Assembly: GCA_965662645.1 (NCBI GenBank)
Contig: CBFIII010000004.1
Location: forward strand, 1 to 64,000
Source: UBA5342 sp965662645
GTDB taxonomy: Bacteria > Bacteroidota > Bacteroidia > Bacteroidales > UBA5342
Length of the DNA stretch: 64,000 nt
Direction of reading: 5' to 3'
Shown: piece by piece, positions 8,786-18,517 of the stretch
Layout: every line of letters starts with the position of its first letter
How positions within the stretch are numbered: the first letter of the stretch is position 1
Position numbers and translations under genes: made by a program
The notes under the pieces: generated by a model
Told to the model about the DNA's origin: nothing
What the model saw: the letters and a program-made list of their open reading frames with translations, nothing else
The model's database searches: none

Positions 8786-11710
8786 ATGAGACATAAATTG
8801 TTATTATTGTTTATCGCAGTATTTGCATTTCACCTCAGTGCCCAGCAGGTTATTACTGGTGTTATTAGTGATGGCACTACTACGGAAACACTGCCTGGTG
8901 TGACGATAAAGATTGGTAATACGGGGCAAGGAACTATTAGTGATATTGATGGAAAGTACAGTTTAAGTGTAGCTGCTACTGATGAGATAATATTTTCATA
9001 TATAGGTTATGTAACACAGCGTGTAGTCGTTGATAATAAATCAATCATTAATATACAATTGATGCCCGATGTGGAGAATTTAGGTGAGCTTGTAGTGGTG
9101 GGGTATGGTAGTATGAAGAAAGAAGATATTACTGGTTCCGTTGCTTTGGTACGTGCTGAGGATATGAAAGACCGACCTAATAATCAAATTGGTAATCTTA
9201 TACAAGGAAAGGCCGCTGGGGTACAGGTCTTGAGTAATTCTGGTAACCCTTCCGAAGGGTTTAATATCCGTGTGCGCGGTACTAATTCTATCAATGCGAG
9301 TAGTGAACCTCTTTATGTAGTGGATGGTGTGCCTACTACTGATACCCGCTCTATTAACCCTTCTGATATTGCTAGTTTGACAGTGTTGAAAGATGCTTCT
9401 TCGGCAGCTATATATGGTGCTCAGGGTGCTAATGGTGTAGTTCTTATTACCACCAAGCGTGGTAGTGGTAAAGCAACGGTTAATTTGGATGCTTATGTAG
9501 GTACATCTCAGGTGTGGAAAAACCTTTCTGTCCTTAATGCAGAGCAATATCGCGATCTGATGACTGAGATGGGACAAAGTACCGATTGGGATTTGTACGG
9601 TAATAATACCGATTGGCAAGATGAAATATTTCAGACCGGTTTATCACAAAATTATCAGCTTTCTGTTTCCGGACAAAGTGAACAAACAAACTACTACGTT
9701 GCTGGTGGATGGACACAACAAAAAGGTGCTGTGCGTAGTGCTGAGATGGAAAGGGCTAACTTTAAAGTAAACCTAGAACAAGAAGTGAATCAATGGCTTA
9801 AATTGGGAACACGCGTAGCTTATACCCGTTATCGCGATGTGGATGTGAATGATAATAGTGGTGTTGGTTCTGGTGGTGTATTGATAGGTGCTTTAATGAC
9901 ACCTCCAAATATAGATGTCTTTAATGAAGATGGTTCTTATACTAGTAACCCTTTCCAAAACTGGGAGAATCCTTTAGCTCGTACTGATGCTTTAGAGCGT
10001 GAATATAACAAAGATCGTTTGCTTGGTAATGTGTTTTCAGAGATTCTGTTGTCAAAAGATCTTACTTTCAAAACTAATTTAGGATTGGATTTACAATATG
10101 GTATTTACGATTCGTTCCTTGATCCATTCTTAACCAGTTATGGTAGAGCTATGCAGGGTATTGCCATCAATAATACAGATAAGGCTTTTTATTATATCTT
10201 TGATAATACCTTTAATTATAATAAAGAAATTGGTAAGCATAAATTTTCCGCATTAGCGGGTTCTGTAGTGCAAAAATTTAAATGGGAAAATAGTGCTATT
10301 GAAACGCACAATTTTTCGGGTGATGGTATTCATACTCCTAATGCAGGATCAGAAATGATTACTTCTACAGCGAGTAAAAGCGAAAAGACGAATGCTTCTT
10401 TTATTGCACGTTTTAATTATGACTTTAGTGGTAAATACCTTTTTACGGCTAACTTTAGAGCTGATGGCTCTAGTAATTTTGGACCTGAGGAGCGTTGGGG
10501 ATATTTTCCATCATTCTCTGGAGGATGGCGTTTGTCTGAAGAAAAGTTCTTAAGCAGTGTTGCATTTATTTCAGACCTTAAATTACGCGCTGGATGGGGA
10601 CTCGTAGGTAATGATCAAATAGGGCAGTATGCCTTTTATGGTAAAGTGGGTAGTGGAGCCAATTATCCTATTGGTGGAGTAGCTCAACCAGGAACTTATC
10701 CTTCTACCATACAGAACAATTCTTTGCGTTGGGAAGCGTCTCAACAAACTAATGTGGGGATTGATTTCAATGTGTTTAATAACCGTTTGCGTTTTGTTGC
10801 GGATGCTTATATTAAAGATACTAGAGATTTGTTGCTTAATGCGCCATTGCCTACAAGTACAGGCTATAGTAGTGCTGTTCAGAATATTGGACAACTTCAG
10901 AATAAAGGACTCGAATTTTCTGTGAGTTCTGATAATTTGCAAAGAGATCTAAAATGGACGACTGATTTTAATGTTTCATTTAATAAAAATGAAGTGGTTG
11001 ATTTGGTAGGACAGGAACTCTTTAAAGGAAGTGTTGCTGGTCGTGGTGAGGCTTCTATTGTGCGCGAAGGTCTTCCTCTAGGTACCTTATATGGTTATAC
11101 TTGGGGTGGGGTAGATCCTACTACTGGGAATGGCTATTATATAGCTGCTGATGGTACTAGTACTTTTACACCTGATGCTGATACCGATCGTAGCATTATT
11201 GGAGATGCTAACCCTGATTTCTTTTATGGTTTGAATAATACGTTGACTTATAAGAGTTTTAGCTTGAGTGTTTTTTTGCAAGGAATGCAGGGTAACGACA
11301 TGCTAAATGCTACTAGAATCGATGGTGAGGCTTTGTCGTCAGCTGCTAGTCAAATGCAAGAGGTGACTTCACGATGGCGCCAGTCAGGTGATGTTACAGA
11401 TATTCCTAAGGCGGTGTGGGGAAGTACCGATAATTCTCGTATTTCAACTCGTTTTATTGAAGATGCTTCATATTTACGCTTAAAATCACTTAATCTTTCG
11501 TATCAATTGCCCAAAGCGGTAGTAAATCATATACAGTTAGATGCCGTGAGGTTTTATGTTACAGGAGAAAATCTATTGACTTTTACAAAATATTCGGGCT
11601 TTGATCCAGAGGTGAATAATTTTGGATCCAGTAACACTGAACGTGGGATAGATTATGGTACTTATCCACAAACGCGCAACATCATTTTTGGTGTAAGTGT
11701 AACTTTATAA
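8786..11710 (+). CDS. susC: SusC/RagA TonB-linked glycan importer
   Basis: A 974-aa outer-membrane oligosaccharide importer. It has a signal peptide (1-19, LSAQQ), a carboxypeptidase-like domain (about 20-100), the SusC-specific box before the plug (LGELVVVGYGSMKKEDITGSV region), a plug with VRGTNSINASSEPLYVVDGVP and VLKDASSAAIYGAQGANGVVLITTK, and a long barrel ending FGVSVTL. It works as a pedal-bin pair with the SusD lipoprotein encoded 38 nt downstream. A leader hairpin (8717-8728 pairing with 8743-8751) lies before the ATG. The weak -7-like sequence TACTTTTC at 8698 is the only promoter candidate, consistent with activator dependence. Confidence 0.97.
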   Translation: MRHKLLLLFIAVFAFHLSAQQVITGVISDGTTTETLPGVTIKIGNTGQGTISDIDGKYSLSVAATDEIIFSYIGYVTQRVVVDNKSIINIQLMPDVENLGELVVVGYGSMKKEDITGSVALVRAEDMKDRPNNQIGNLIQGKAAGVQVLSNSGNPSEGFNIRVRGTNSINASSEPLYVVDGVPTTDTRSINPSDIASLTVLKDASSAAIYGAQGANGVVLITTKRGSGKATVNLDAYVGTSQVWKNLSVLNAEQYRDLMTEMGQSTDWDLYGNNTDWQDEIFQTGLSQNYQLSVSGQSEQTNYYVAGGWTQQKGAVRSAEMERANFKVNLEQEVNQWLKLGTRVAYTRYRDVDVNDNSGVGSGGVLIGALMTPPNIDVFNEDGSYTSNPFQNWENPLARTDALEREYNKDRLLGNVFSEILLSKDLTFKTNLGLDLQYGIYDSFLDPFLTSYGRAMQGIAINNTDKAFYYIFDNTFNYNKEIGKHKFSALAGSVVQKFKWENSAIETHNFSGDGIHTPNAGSEMITSTASKSEKTNASFIARFNYDFSGKYLFTANFRADGSSNFGPEERWGYFPSFSGGWRLSEEKFLSSVAFISDLKLRAGWGLVGNDQIGQYAFYGKVGSGANYPIGGVAQPGTYPSTIQNNSLRWEASQQTNVGIDFNVFNNRLRFVADAYIKDTRDLLLNAPLPTSTGYSSAVQNIGQLQNKGLEFSVSSDNLQRDLKWTTDFNVSFNKNEVVDLVGQELFKGSVAGRGEASIVREGLPLGTLYGYTWGGVDPTTGNGYYIAADGTSTFTPDADTDRSIIGDANPDFFYGLNNTLTYKSFSLSVFLQGMQGNDMLNATRIDGEALSSAASQMQEVTSRWRQSGDVTDIPKAVWGSTDNSRISTRFIEDASYLRLKSLNLSYQLPKAVVNHIQLDAVRFYVTGENLLTFTKYSGFDPEVNNFGSSNTERGIDYGTYPQTRNIIFGVSVTL

Positions 11711-11748
11711 TGACAGACGTATTCATATTTTGAAAAAAACACAAACAG

Positions 11749-13317
11749 ATGAAATTATATAGATTAAATAAAATTATAGTGTTGCTAATTGTAGCACTGG
11801 TAGAGATGAGTTGTGAAGACTTTCTCGATCTAAGACCTCTTTCGGAGGAAACTACAGCTGTGGCTTATAATAAAGCAAGCCAAATTGAAGCGGCTCTAAC
11901 AGGAGCTTACGAGACTTTTCAGTCGGATGCTTACATTTGGAATAACATTCTTTTTACTGATGTGCGATCTGATAATTATTATGCAGGAGGTGATAATCCA
12001 GAGATGTTTGAGATGGATTATTTGAAAATAACACCTACCAATTCTAAGGTGATGCAAAGTTGGAGTAATATCTACAATGGTATTCAAAAGGCCAATTTAG
12101 TCCTTGATAAAATAGGGGGAATAACAGATCCTGATTTGACAGATGAGCGTCGTGAACAGATTATTGGAGAAGCGTATTTCTTACGCGCGTATCATTATTT
12201 TAGCTTGGTGAAGTATTTTGGTGGAGTGCCACTTAGCAAACATGCTACTGAATCGGCATTGCCTGAAGATGTGAATTTGTCACGTGCTACGGTAGCAGAA
12301 ACTTATAGCTTTATTTTAAGTGATTTGGCAATGTCTGATAGTCTTTTGCCTGATACCTATGGTAATGATGCTTCTGTGAATAAAGCGCGTGCTACTGCAG
12401 GTGCAGCGAATGCTTTGGCGGCTAAAGTGGCAGCACAAAAAGGCGATTATGCGGGTGCTTTGGATTTTATTGAAAAGGTGGAAAAGAGTGATGCCAATTA
12501 TGTTTTACTCGATGACTATGCTTTTCTTTTTGATGGTAATCATTATAATTGTGCTGAATCTATTTTGGAAGTACAATACTTAGGAGGAGCCGAAGGTAAC
12601 TGGGGACCACAAATGTGTCTTCCTCCTAGTATCTCAGGTGATACTTGGCGTAAATTTGTGACTCCTTCACACAATTTAATTGATGCTTATGACGCAGCAG
12701 GTGATGTAGAAAGAAAAAATGCTTCTGTTCTGTTCGAGACGGTTGATTGGGTCGATGAATACTGGGGAAATGTAGCTTCATCTTCTATTCCTTTTGCCTA
12801 TAAATGGAAAAATGCGATGGNNNNNNNNNNNNNNNNNNNNNNNNNNNNNNNNNNNNNNNNNNNNNNNNNNNNNNNNNNNNNNNNNNNNNNNNNNNNNNNN
12901 NNNNNNNNNNNNNNNNNNGTGTGGTCAAGTACCGATCGTTTACATTTACTGCGTTTGGGTGACATTCTTTTGCTTAAGGCAGAGGCCCTTAATGAAACAA
13001 ACCAACAAGGCTTAGCGCTTAAGGAATTAAATAAAGTAAGAAAGCGTGTGCATCTTGATGCACTAGATATTACAGATGAGCAGGAGTTGCGCACAGCTAT
13101 TCTCAACGAAAGACGTTTGGAGTTAGCACAAGAGGGACACCGATGGGATGATTTGGCACGTCACGATTTATTAGTGAGCACAATGAATAATTTGGTGGAG
13201 ATAGACTTGCGTACGGGGCAGCCTACGTCATACGATATGACAGAAGCTAAGATTCTTTTACCTATACCGCAATCTGAGTTAGATCGAAATCCTAATCTTA
13301 CAGTTAATCCTTTATAA
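11749..13317 (+). CDS. susD: SusD/RagB glycan-binding lipoprotein (contains assembly gap)
   Basis: A 522-aa surface lipoprotein partnering SusC. The lipobox is MSC at C22, followed by EDFLDL; acidic residues after Cys match the Bacteroidota surface-export signal. It has SusD-type TPR helices (AYFLRAYHYFSLVKYFGGVPL, about 140-165) and the C-terminal motif ILNERRLELAQEGHRWDDLAR (about 445-465). Residues about 358-390 are unknown because of 98 N bases. The reading frame agrees on both sides, so the gene is probably intact. It binds oligosaccharide at the cell surface and lids the SusC channel. Confidence 0.95.
   Translation: MKLYRLNKIIVLLIVALVEMSCEDFLDLRPLSEETTAVAYNKASQIEAALTGAYETFQSDAYIWNNILFTDVRSDNYYAGGDNPEMFEMDYLKITPTNSKVMQSWSNIYNGIQKANLVLDKIGGITDPDLTDERREQIIGEAYFLRAYHYFSLVKYFGGVPLSKHATESALPEDVNLSRATVAETYSFILSDLAMSDSLLPDTYGNDASVNKARATAGAANALAAKVAAQKGDYAGALDFIEKVEKSDANYVLLDDYAFLFDGNHYNCAESILEVQYLGGAEGNWGPQMCLPPSISGDTWRKFVTPSHNLIDAYDAAGDVERKNASVLFETVDWVDEYWGNVASSSIPFAYKWKNAMXXXXXXXXXXXXXXXXXXXXXXXXXXXXXXXXXVWSSTDRLHLLRLGDILLLKAEALNETNQQGLALKELNKVRKRVHLDALDITDEQELRTAILNERRLELAQEGHRWDDLARHDLLVSTMNNLVEIDLRTGQPTSYDMTEAKILLPIPQSELDRNPNLTVNPL
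12821..12918. other. Assembly gap of 98 N
   Basis: Run of undetermined bases inside susD. The two flanks are in the same reading frame, so the estimated gap length is compatible with an uninterrupted gene. Confidence 0.99.
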
Positions 13318-13375
13318 ACTAATTTCATTCCATGTGTTGATTTTAGATTATGTCTTAACTTATTTTACTATAACT

Positions 13376-15127
13376 ATGAAATACTTTAAATATATATCAA
13401 TAATAATAGTCTTGATGTCTGGGGGTTGGGCTTGTCAGGAAGATAATCTTGAGCCATTAGGTGATTGGACTTATGAGGCACCTAGTATAATAAGTCCTGT
13501 TGAGGGAAGTGCTTTAGTGTTAAACGAGAATACACCTAATAAAACAATAGAATTTGCCTGGAAGAGAGCTGTTTCTTCGGCCAATTATCAGATTAGATAT
13601 GAAGTGTATATTGATTCGGCGGAAGCCAAAGATATAACAAATCCTTTGTTGGTAATTGTAGCTGATAATGGAGGAAAAGATAGCACGGCTACTATAGCCT
13701 ATGCATCACTTGATGAGAGCTTGTCGATGATGGGATATACTGCTGATGCGGTTGTGGACTTGCAATGGTTAGTAGTGGCTAATATTGTAGGTACAAAGGC
13801 TTATGATAAAGCGAGCTTTAATGTTAAGCGTTTTGCAACGGAATGGATGCCCGAGCAGCTTTACCTTTCAGGTCTGGGTGCAGAAAACAAAGGCGATTTA
13901 TCACAAGCTATTGCCATGAAAAAGTTATTGACTGGTGCTAATCAGTATGAGGTTTACACTTATCTTGATTCCGCTAGTTCCTTCAATTTTTACAGTCAGC
14001 AATCACTGCCTGCATTTAACTATGGTGGTAGCAATGATGTGTTGGTTAAGAGTGGAACGGGTATTCCAATAAATTCTAGTGGTGTTTACAAAGTTTTAGC
14101 TGATTTAGATAGTAATCGTTATAGTGTCACAAAAATTGATTCCTGGGGATTAATTGGTACTCCTTTTCTTGATGAATGGAACAGTGATGAAGTTTTGACT
14201 TATCAGGGCGGAGGTATATGGTCTGGTATGATTAATTTTATGCGAACAGGTAATTTTATTTTTCGAGCTAATAGTTCTTGGGATATGCTTTTGAAACAAG
14301 AGCAAGGATCTGAGAATATCTTGTGTTTGGAATCTTTTGCTAATGATAATGCGTTCACAGTGAGTGATATTGAGGCTACGCAAGTGGGAATGGTTAATGT
14401 GATATTAGACTTGTCTGCTGATGGTTATTCTTATCTTTTAGAGTCGGACGCTGTTGTTAATGAGCCTGTAGATGCTCCTGATGCTTTGTTTTTACTTGAT
14501 GCTGAGGATCAAACTTTGGTGGGCGAATTTACTAAAGACGGAGATGTTTTTACTTCTACTATGTATTTTGCGCTAGAGGCTAGTAAGTCTTATTTGCTTA
14601 ATTCTGCACAAGATGGTTCGGGTACTTCTTATCAGATAGATGCTAACCTAGGTGCTACTGATGATGCTACTGTTGATAAAGTGGTAGGATCGCCAATGCT
14701 TAGCGAAGGTAGTAATGCTTTGTTTGTGGATGCTGATCAGGCTTATGGTTTCAATATTGATTTTAGTCTCGGAAAACTTTCGTGGCACTATTACAATCTC
14801 AAACTTTTTCATTGGGATGATGCTAATTCTGGTTGGGATTTACGCATTGAGACGCCTTTTGTTTATTCTCATCCGTTTACTTATACTGTTACTGTTGATT
14901 TAATAGCAGGATATGATAGTAAATTTAATTCACCTTGGGAGGTGGAATTTGGAGCACAAGAAGGGAGTAGTGATGATGCTACAGCTCTGAGCGGATCAAT
15001 GACTAATAAAGGAAAAGACGACTCTGTGCCTGTAAATAACTTTTTGTTTCCCGTGTCTGATGGAAGTCATACTGTTACGCTGATTATTAATCCTGATTAT
15101 GTGACAGGAACTTATACCGTAGAATAA
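13376..15127 (+). CDS. SusE/SusF-like surface glycan-binding lipoprotein
   Basis: A 583-aa lipoprotein from the ATG at 13376. The ATG 42 nt earlier would put a non-signal peptide before the true signal. Lipobox GGWAC followed by QEDNLE, a surface-export-like acidic signal. The N-terminal SusE-type Ig domain (about 30-150; PSIISPVEGSALVL, VFAW-like FAWKRA) is followed by repeated SusE/SusF-like modules (about 155-270, 270-360, 375-480) and a last beta domain. SusE/F proteins hold glycan at the surface without catalysis. It lies 58 nt after susD and 22 nt before the first GH30 gene, so it is in the same operon. It replaces the generic surface glycan-binding protein of other loci. Confidence 0.8.
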   Translation: MKYFKYISIIIVLMSGGWACQEDNLEPLGDWTYEAPSIISPVEGSALVLNENTPNKTIEFAWKRAVSSANYQIRYEVYIDSAEAKDITNPLLVIVADNGGKDSTATIAYASLDESLSMMGYTADAVVDLQWLVVANIVGTKAYDKASFNVKRFATEWMPEQLYLSGLGAENKGDLSQAIAMKKLLTGANQYEVYTYLDSASSFNFYSQQSLPAFNYGGSNDVLVKSGTGIPINSSGVYKVLADLDSNRYSVTKIDSWGLIGTPFLDEWNSDEVLTYQGGGIWSGMINFMRTGNFIFRANSSWDMLLKQEQGSENILCLESFANDNAFTVSDIEATQVGMVNVILDLSADGYSYLLESDAVVNEPVDAPDALFLLDAEDQTLVGEFTKDGDVFTSTMYFALEASKSYLLNSAQDGSGTSYQIDANLGATDDATVDKVVGSPMLSEGSNALFVDADQAYGFNIDFSLGKLSWHYYNLKLFHWDDANSGWDLRIETPFVYSHPFTYTVTVDLIAGYDSKFNSPWEVEFGAQEGSSDDATALSGSMTNKGKDDSVPVNNFLFPVSDGSHTVTLIINPDYVTGTYTVE

Positions 15128-15149
15128 AGAATTTTTTAAAAGAGAAATA

Positions 15150-16589
15150 ATGAATAAAATCTTATTATATATACTTTTAGCTGTCTTTCCGATATTAGTC
15201 GCAGGAAGTTGTGAGAGTGGAAATGGTGGCACGGTATCGCCACCTCCAATTTTGCCAGCCGAAGTAGAGATAGACGCAGATGTATATCTTTCTAAACCAG
15301 ATGGTTCGTTGAAATTTGAAGCGCAAGATGGTTATGTAAGAGAGCTTACAGATTCTTCGTTGTCTTCTATTGTTGTGAATACTAATGTGAGTTATCAAGA
15401 GGTTGATGGTTTCGGTTTTAGTTTGACGGGAGGAAGTGCAAAGCTTCTTTCTATGATGACTAATAGTGCACGAGCTGAGATACTCGAAGATTTGTTTGAT
15501 GTGAGTGACGGCTGTATAGGTGCTAGTTATCTTAGGCTCAGCATAGGGTCTTCTGATTTGGATGAATACACCTTTTCATACAATGATATATCTGGTGATG
15601 TGGCGATGACGAATTTTGATTTGGGGTACGATCGTAAATATCTTATTCCTAATTTGAAACGTATCTTGAGTATTAATCCAGATATTAAGTTGATGGCTTC
15701 TCCGTGGTCTGCACCTGTATGGATGAAAACCAATAATGCAAGCATAGGGGGACGTCTAAAAACGGAGTATTATGAGGCTTATGCTCTTTATTTTGTAAAG
15801 TATATACAGCAGATGAAAGCTGAAGGAATTGTGATAGATGCTGTTACGGTTCAGAATGAGCCATTGCACGGCGGTAATAATCCAAGTATGGAGATGAGTC
15901 CCAATGAGCAATTGGCTTTTGTGAAGAATCATCTGGGGCCTGCTTTTGAGAATGCTAATATTACTACAAAAATTGTGATTTATGATCATAACTGTGATAA
16001 GCCAGATTACCCTATAACAATACTTAATGATGAAGTCGCTAAAAGGTACATTGATGGTACTGCATTTCATCTTTATGCTGGTGATATTAGTGCCTTATCT
16101 ACTGTTCATAATGCGCATCCTGACAAAGCTCTTTATTTTACTGAGCAATGGATAGGGGCTCCTAGTAATTTTGCTGATAATATCAAATGGCATATTAAAG
16201 AGGTCGTTATAGGATCTATGCGTAATTGGAGTAAGGTTGCATTAGAATGGAACTTGGCTTCTGATCCTGAATTAGGACCTCATACCGATGGGGGATGTAC
16301 ACAATGTTTAGGAGCTATCACTATTGATGGTAATAGCGTTACTCGTAACTCAGCTTATTATATTATTGCTCACGCAGCCAAATATGTACGTCCTGGATCT
16401 GTGCGTGTGGAGTCTAGCTATGGCGTAGATTTACCTAATGTGGCTTTTCTTACACCAGATGATAAGGTGGTGATTATAGTTCTTAACAATAGTGATAATA
16501 AACAAATGTTTAATGTTGATATTAATGCTACAGCATTTAGTTCAGAACTTGGAACTGGAGAAGTGGCTACTTATGTGGTTCAATTGTAG
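15150..16589 (+). CDS. GH30 glycoside hydrolase, lipoprotein
   Basis: A 479-aa GH30-family enzyme. It has a lipoprotein signal (VAGSC, C21), a Ser/Pro-rich linker, a (beta/alpha)8 barrel (about 75-410) and a short beta-sandwich formed from the N- and C-terminal ends. The acid/base is E237 in TVQNEPL and the nucleophile E332 in LYFTEQW. YQEVDGFGFSLTGGSA and SPWSAPVWMKTN are GH30 landmarks. The family includes endo-beta-1,6-glucanases, glucosylceramidases and xylanases. Beside a SusE/F protein and a DUF6377 regulator, an endo-beta-1,6-glucanase on the cell surface is the best guess, as in the Bacteroides thetaiotaomicron beta-1,6-glucan locus. It is in the operon, 22 nt after the previous gene. 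Confidence 0.88.
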   Translation: MNKILLYILLAVFPILVAGSCESGNGGTVSPPPILPAEVEIDADVYLSKPDGSLKFEAQDGYVRELTDSSLSSIVVNTNVSYQEVDGFGFSLTGGSAKLLSMMTNSARAEILEDLFDVSDGCIGASYLRLSIGSSDLDEYTFSYNDISGDVAMTNFDLGYDRKYLIPNLKRILSINPDIKLMASPWSAPVWMKTNNASIGGRLKTEYYEAYALYFVKYIQQMKAEGIVIDAVTVQNEPLHGGNNPSMEMSPNEQLAFVKNHLGPAFENANITTKIVIYDHNCDKPDYPITILNDEVAKRYIDGTAFHLYAGDISALSTVHNAHPDKALYFTEQWIGAPSNFADNIKWHIKEVVIGSMRNWSKVALEWNLASDPELGPHTDGGCTQCLGAITIDGNSVTRNSAYYIIAHAAKYVRPGSVRVESSYGVDLPNVAFLTPDDKVVIIVLNNSDNKQMFNVDINATAFSSELGTGEVATYVVQL

Positions 16590-16848
16590 TTTATTTTAAT
16601 CTTTTGTAAAATGTTAATCTGTAATTGGATAAGGTAGTCTTGGTTTACTGTGAAGTATATTCTCCATTCGAGACTTTTTTAAGTGTGAATTTTACGTTGA
16701 CGTAAATAAATATAGATGAGTAAATATACATTTACATGATGTGTGAAATTTAAGGAGGAAAGACTGTTACGTGATGTTATTTGTGTGATTTTGCGAAAAG
16801 ATTGCGCCAGTTTTGAGAAAATATTACTAATAAAATAATAAAAATATA

Positions 16849-18255
16849 ATGAAGAGTTTAATAGTTTTTATGTTCTTATGTGCTAGTGTTGTTGCACAAA
16901 AAACGGCGACAGTATATACCACGGCAGAAAAAACAGATTTAAGACTTGCTAAAGATTCTGATTTAGAGTTTATTGATAGTAAGCAGCCTTTAGAAAGTGA
17001 AATCTCTATTTTTGTAAATCCTAAAAAGGAGTTTCAATCTTTTATAGGTATTGGTGGTGCCATAACCGATGCTTCTGCTGAAGTGTTTGCTCAGCTTTCG
17101 CCTGCTCAGCAAGAGATTTTACTTGATGCTTATTTTTCAGAGAATGGTATCAATTATAAAATTATTAGGACTAGTATTCATAGTGCAGATTTTGGTTCTG
17201 AGAGTTTTGTATATATAGATGAGGGTGATGCGAGTCTTAAATCATTCTCAATAGAACACGATCAGCAATACCGTTTGCCAATGATTAAGCGCGCTGTTGC
17301 GAAAATTGGAGACGATTACTTATTCTTCGCTAGTCCTTGGAGTCCGCCAGCATTTATGAAAACGAATAAAAACATGCTTAATGGGGGTAAATTACTTCCA
17401 GAGTATAGGCAGACTTGGGCCGACTATTATGTGCGTTTTATTCAAGCTTATGAGCAGGAGGGGATTCATATATGGGGTATTACGGTGCAAAATGAACCCA
17501 TGGCGGTACAGCGTTGGGAGTCGTGTATTTATACGGCAGAAGAAGAGCGTGACTTCGTCCGTGACTACCTAGGGCCAACTTTTGAGAAAGAAGGTTTAGG
17601 TGATAAAAATATTGTGATATGGGATCATAACCGTGATCTGATGAGTCACAGGGCTAACACCGTGTTCGAAGACAAAGAAGCAGCGAAGTACATCTGGGGT
17701 ATTGGTTTTCACTGGTACGAAACATGGGCAGGAGGAGATCCTAAATGGGATAATTTGACTAATATTAATGAATCTTATCCCGAGATGAAACTTCTTTTTA
17801 CAGAAGGTTGTCAAGAAGGATTTGATAGCGATCATTATCAGCGGTGGTCTAATGCTGAGCGTTATGGTGAGTCTATGATTAATGACTTTAACTGTGGTAC
17901 TGTGGGGTGGACCGATTGGAACATCTTACTTAATGAAAATGGAGGCCCCAATCACGTGGGTAATTTTTGCTTTTCACCTATTCACGCAGATACACGCAAA
18001 GATGAACTCATTTTTACTCCAAGTTATTATTATATAGGTCATTTTTCTAAATTCATAAAACTGGGTGCTAAGCGTATCAGCACGACCACAAGTCATTCTA
18101 AAATACACGCGACTACATTTCGTAATCCTACTGGGGAGATGGTGACGGTGGTGATGAATAAGACAAATAACCCCATCACTTATAATTTGGTTATTGTTAA
18201 TAAGTTGCTTAAAATTACTATTTTGCCGCACGCTATGCAGACGATACTTTATTAA
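16849..18255 (+). CDS. GH30 glycoside hydrolase, secreted
   Basis: A 468-aa second GH30 enzyme with a cleavable signal (1-16, SVVAQ) instead of a lipobox, so probably periplasmic or soluble. Catalytic residues: E216 in TVQNEPM and E319 in LLFTEGC. FIGIGGAITDASAEVF, SPWSPPAFMKTN and WTDWNILLNENGGPNHVGNFC are typical of the glucosylceramidase/beta-1,6-glucanase branch. It is clearly divergent from the GH30 upstream, so not a recent duplication. A 259-nt gap separates the two, with a weak -7-like TGATTTTG near 16778. Its transcript may be separate. It may process imported oligosaccharides, since no GH3 beta-glucosidase is present in the locus. Confidence 0.88.
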   Translation: MKSLIVFMFLCASVVAQKTATVYTTAEKTDLRLAKDSDLEFIDSKQPLESEISIFVNPKKEFQSFIGIGGAITDASAEVFAQLSPAQQEILLDAYFSENGINYKIIRTSIHSADFGSESFVYIDEGDASLKSFSIEHDQQYRLPMIKRAVAKIGDDYLFFASPWSPPAFMKTNKNMLNGGKLLPEYRQTWADYYVRFIQAYEQEGIHIWGITVQNEPMAVQRWESCIYTAEEERDFVRDYLGPTFEKEGLGDKNIVIWDHNRDLMSHRANTVFEDKEAAKYIWGIGFHWYETWAGGDPKWDNLTNINESYPEMKLLFTEGCQEGFDSDHYQRWSNAERYGESMINDFNCGTVGWTDWNILLNENGGPNHVGNFCFSPIHADTRKDELIFTPSYYYIGHFSKFIKLGAKRISTTTSHSKIHATTFRNPTGEMVTVVMNKTNNPITYNLVIVNKLLKITILPHAMQTILY

Positions 18256-18275
18256 TCTGGTATTACTAAAACTAT

Positions 18276-18314
18276 AAAAAAAGCTGATCTCTTTAATTTG
18301 AGATCAGCTTTTTT
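18276..18314. terminator. Bidirectional terminator
   Basis: A long stem (AAAAAAGCTGATCTC paired with its complement around the 8-nt loop TTTAATTT) with A-run on one side and T-run on the other. It serves the convergent GH30 and hypD transcripts. Confidence 0.9.
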
Positions 18315-18517
18315 GTTCCTATTGGTGGTGCAAAGTATCCTGTTTTGATAACCGTTTTTTGTCTTTAACTAGTAATGATTTTTGAGCTGTGATTAATTTT
18401 GAGCGTTAATGAGTGGTCTTGCTTGCTGCAAAATAGCTTTTTGAGTTCAAACATATTTTCATTATCATAAAAATAAAATCCTATACCAGCATCCTGAAAA
18501 TTGACAATAGAAATACA

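Noticed and set aside
9080..9619. 179-codon open frame antisense to susC
   Set aside because: Lies fully inside susC; composition (His/Ile/Thr/Arg-rich) is that of a shadow frame and no family feature is seen.
13334..13375. Upstream ATG for the SusE/F-like gene
   Set aside because: The extra 14 residues precede a complete lipoprotein signal that begins at 13376.
15150..18255. Recent tandem duplication of the GH30 genes
   Set aside because: The two proteins share only family motifs, differ in export signal and are highly diverged in sequence.
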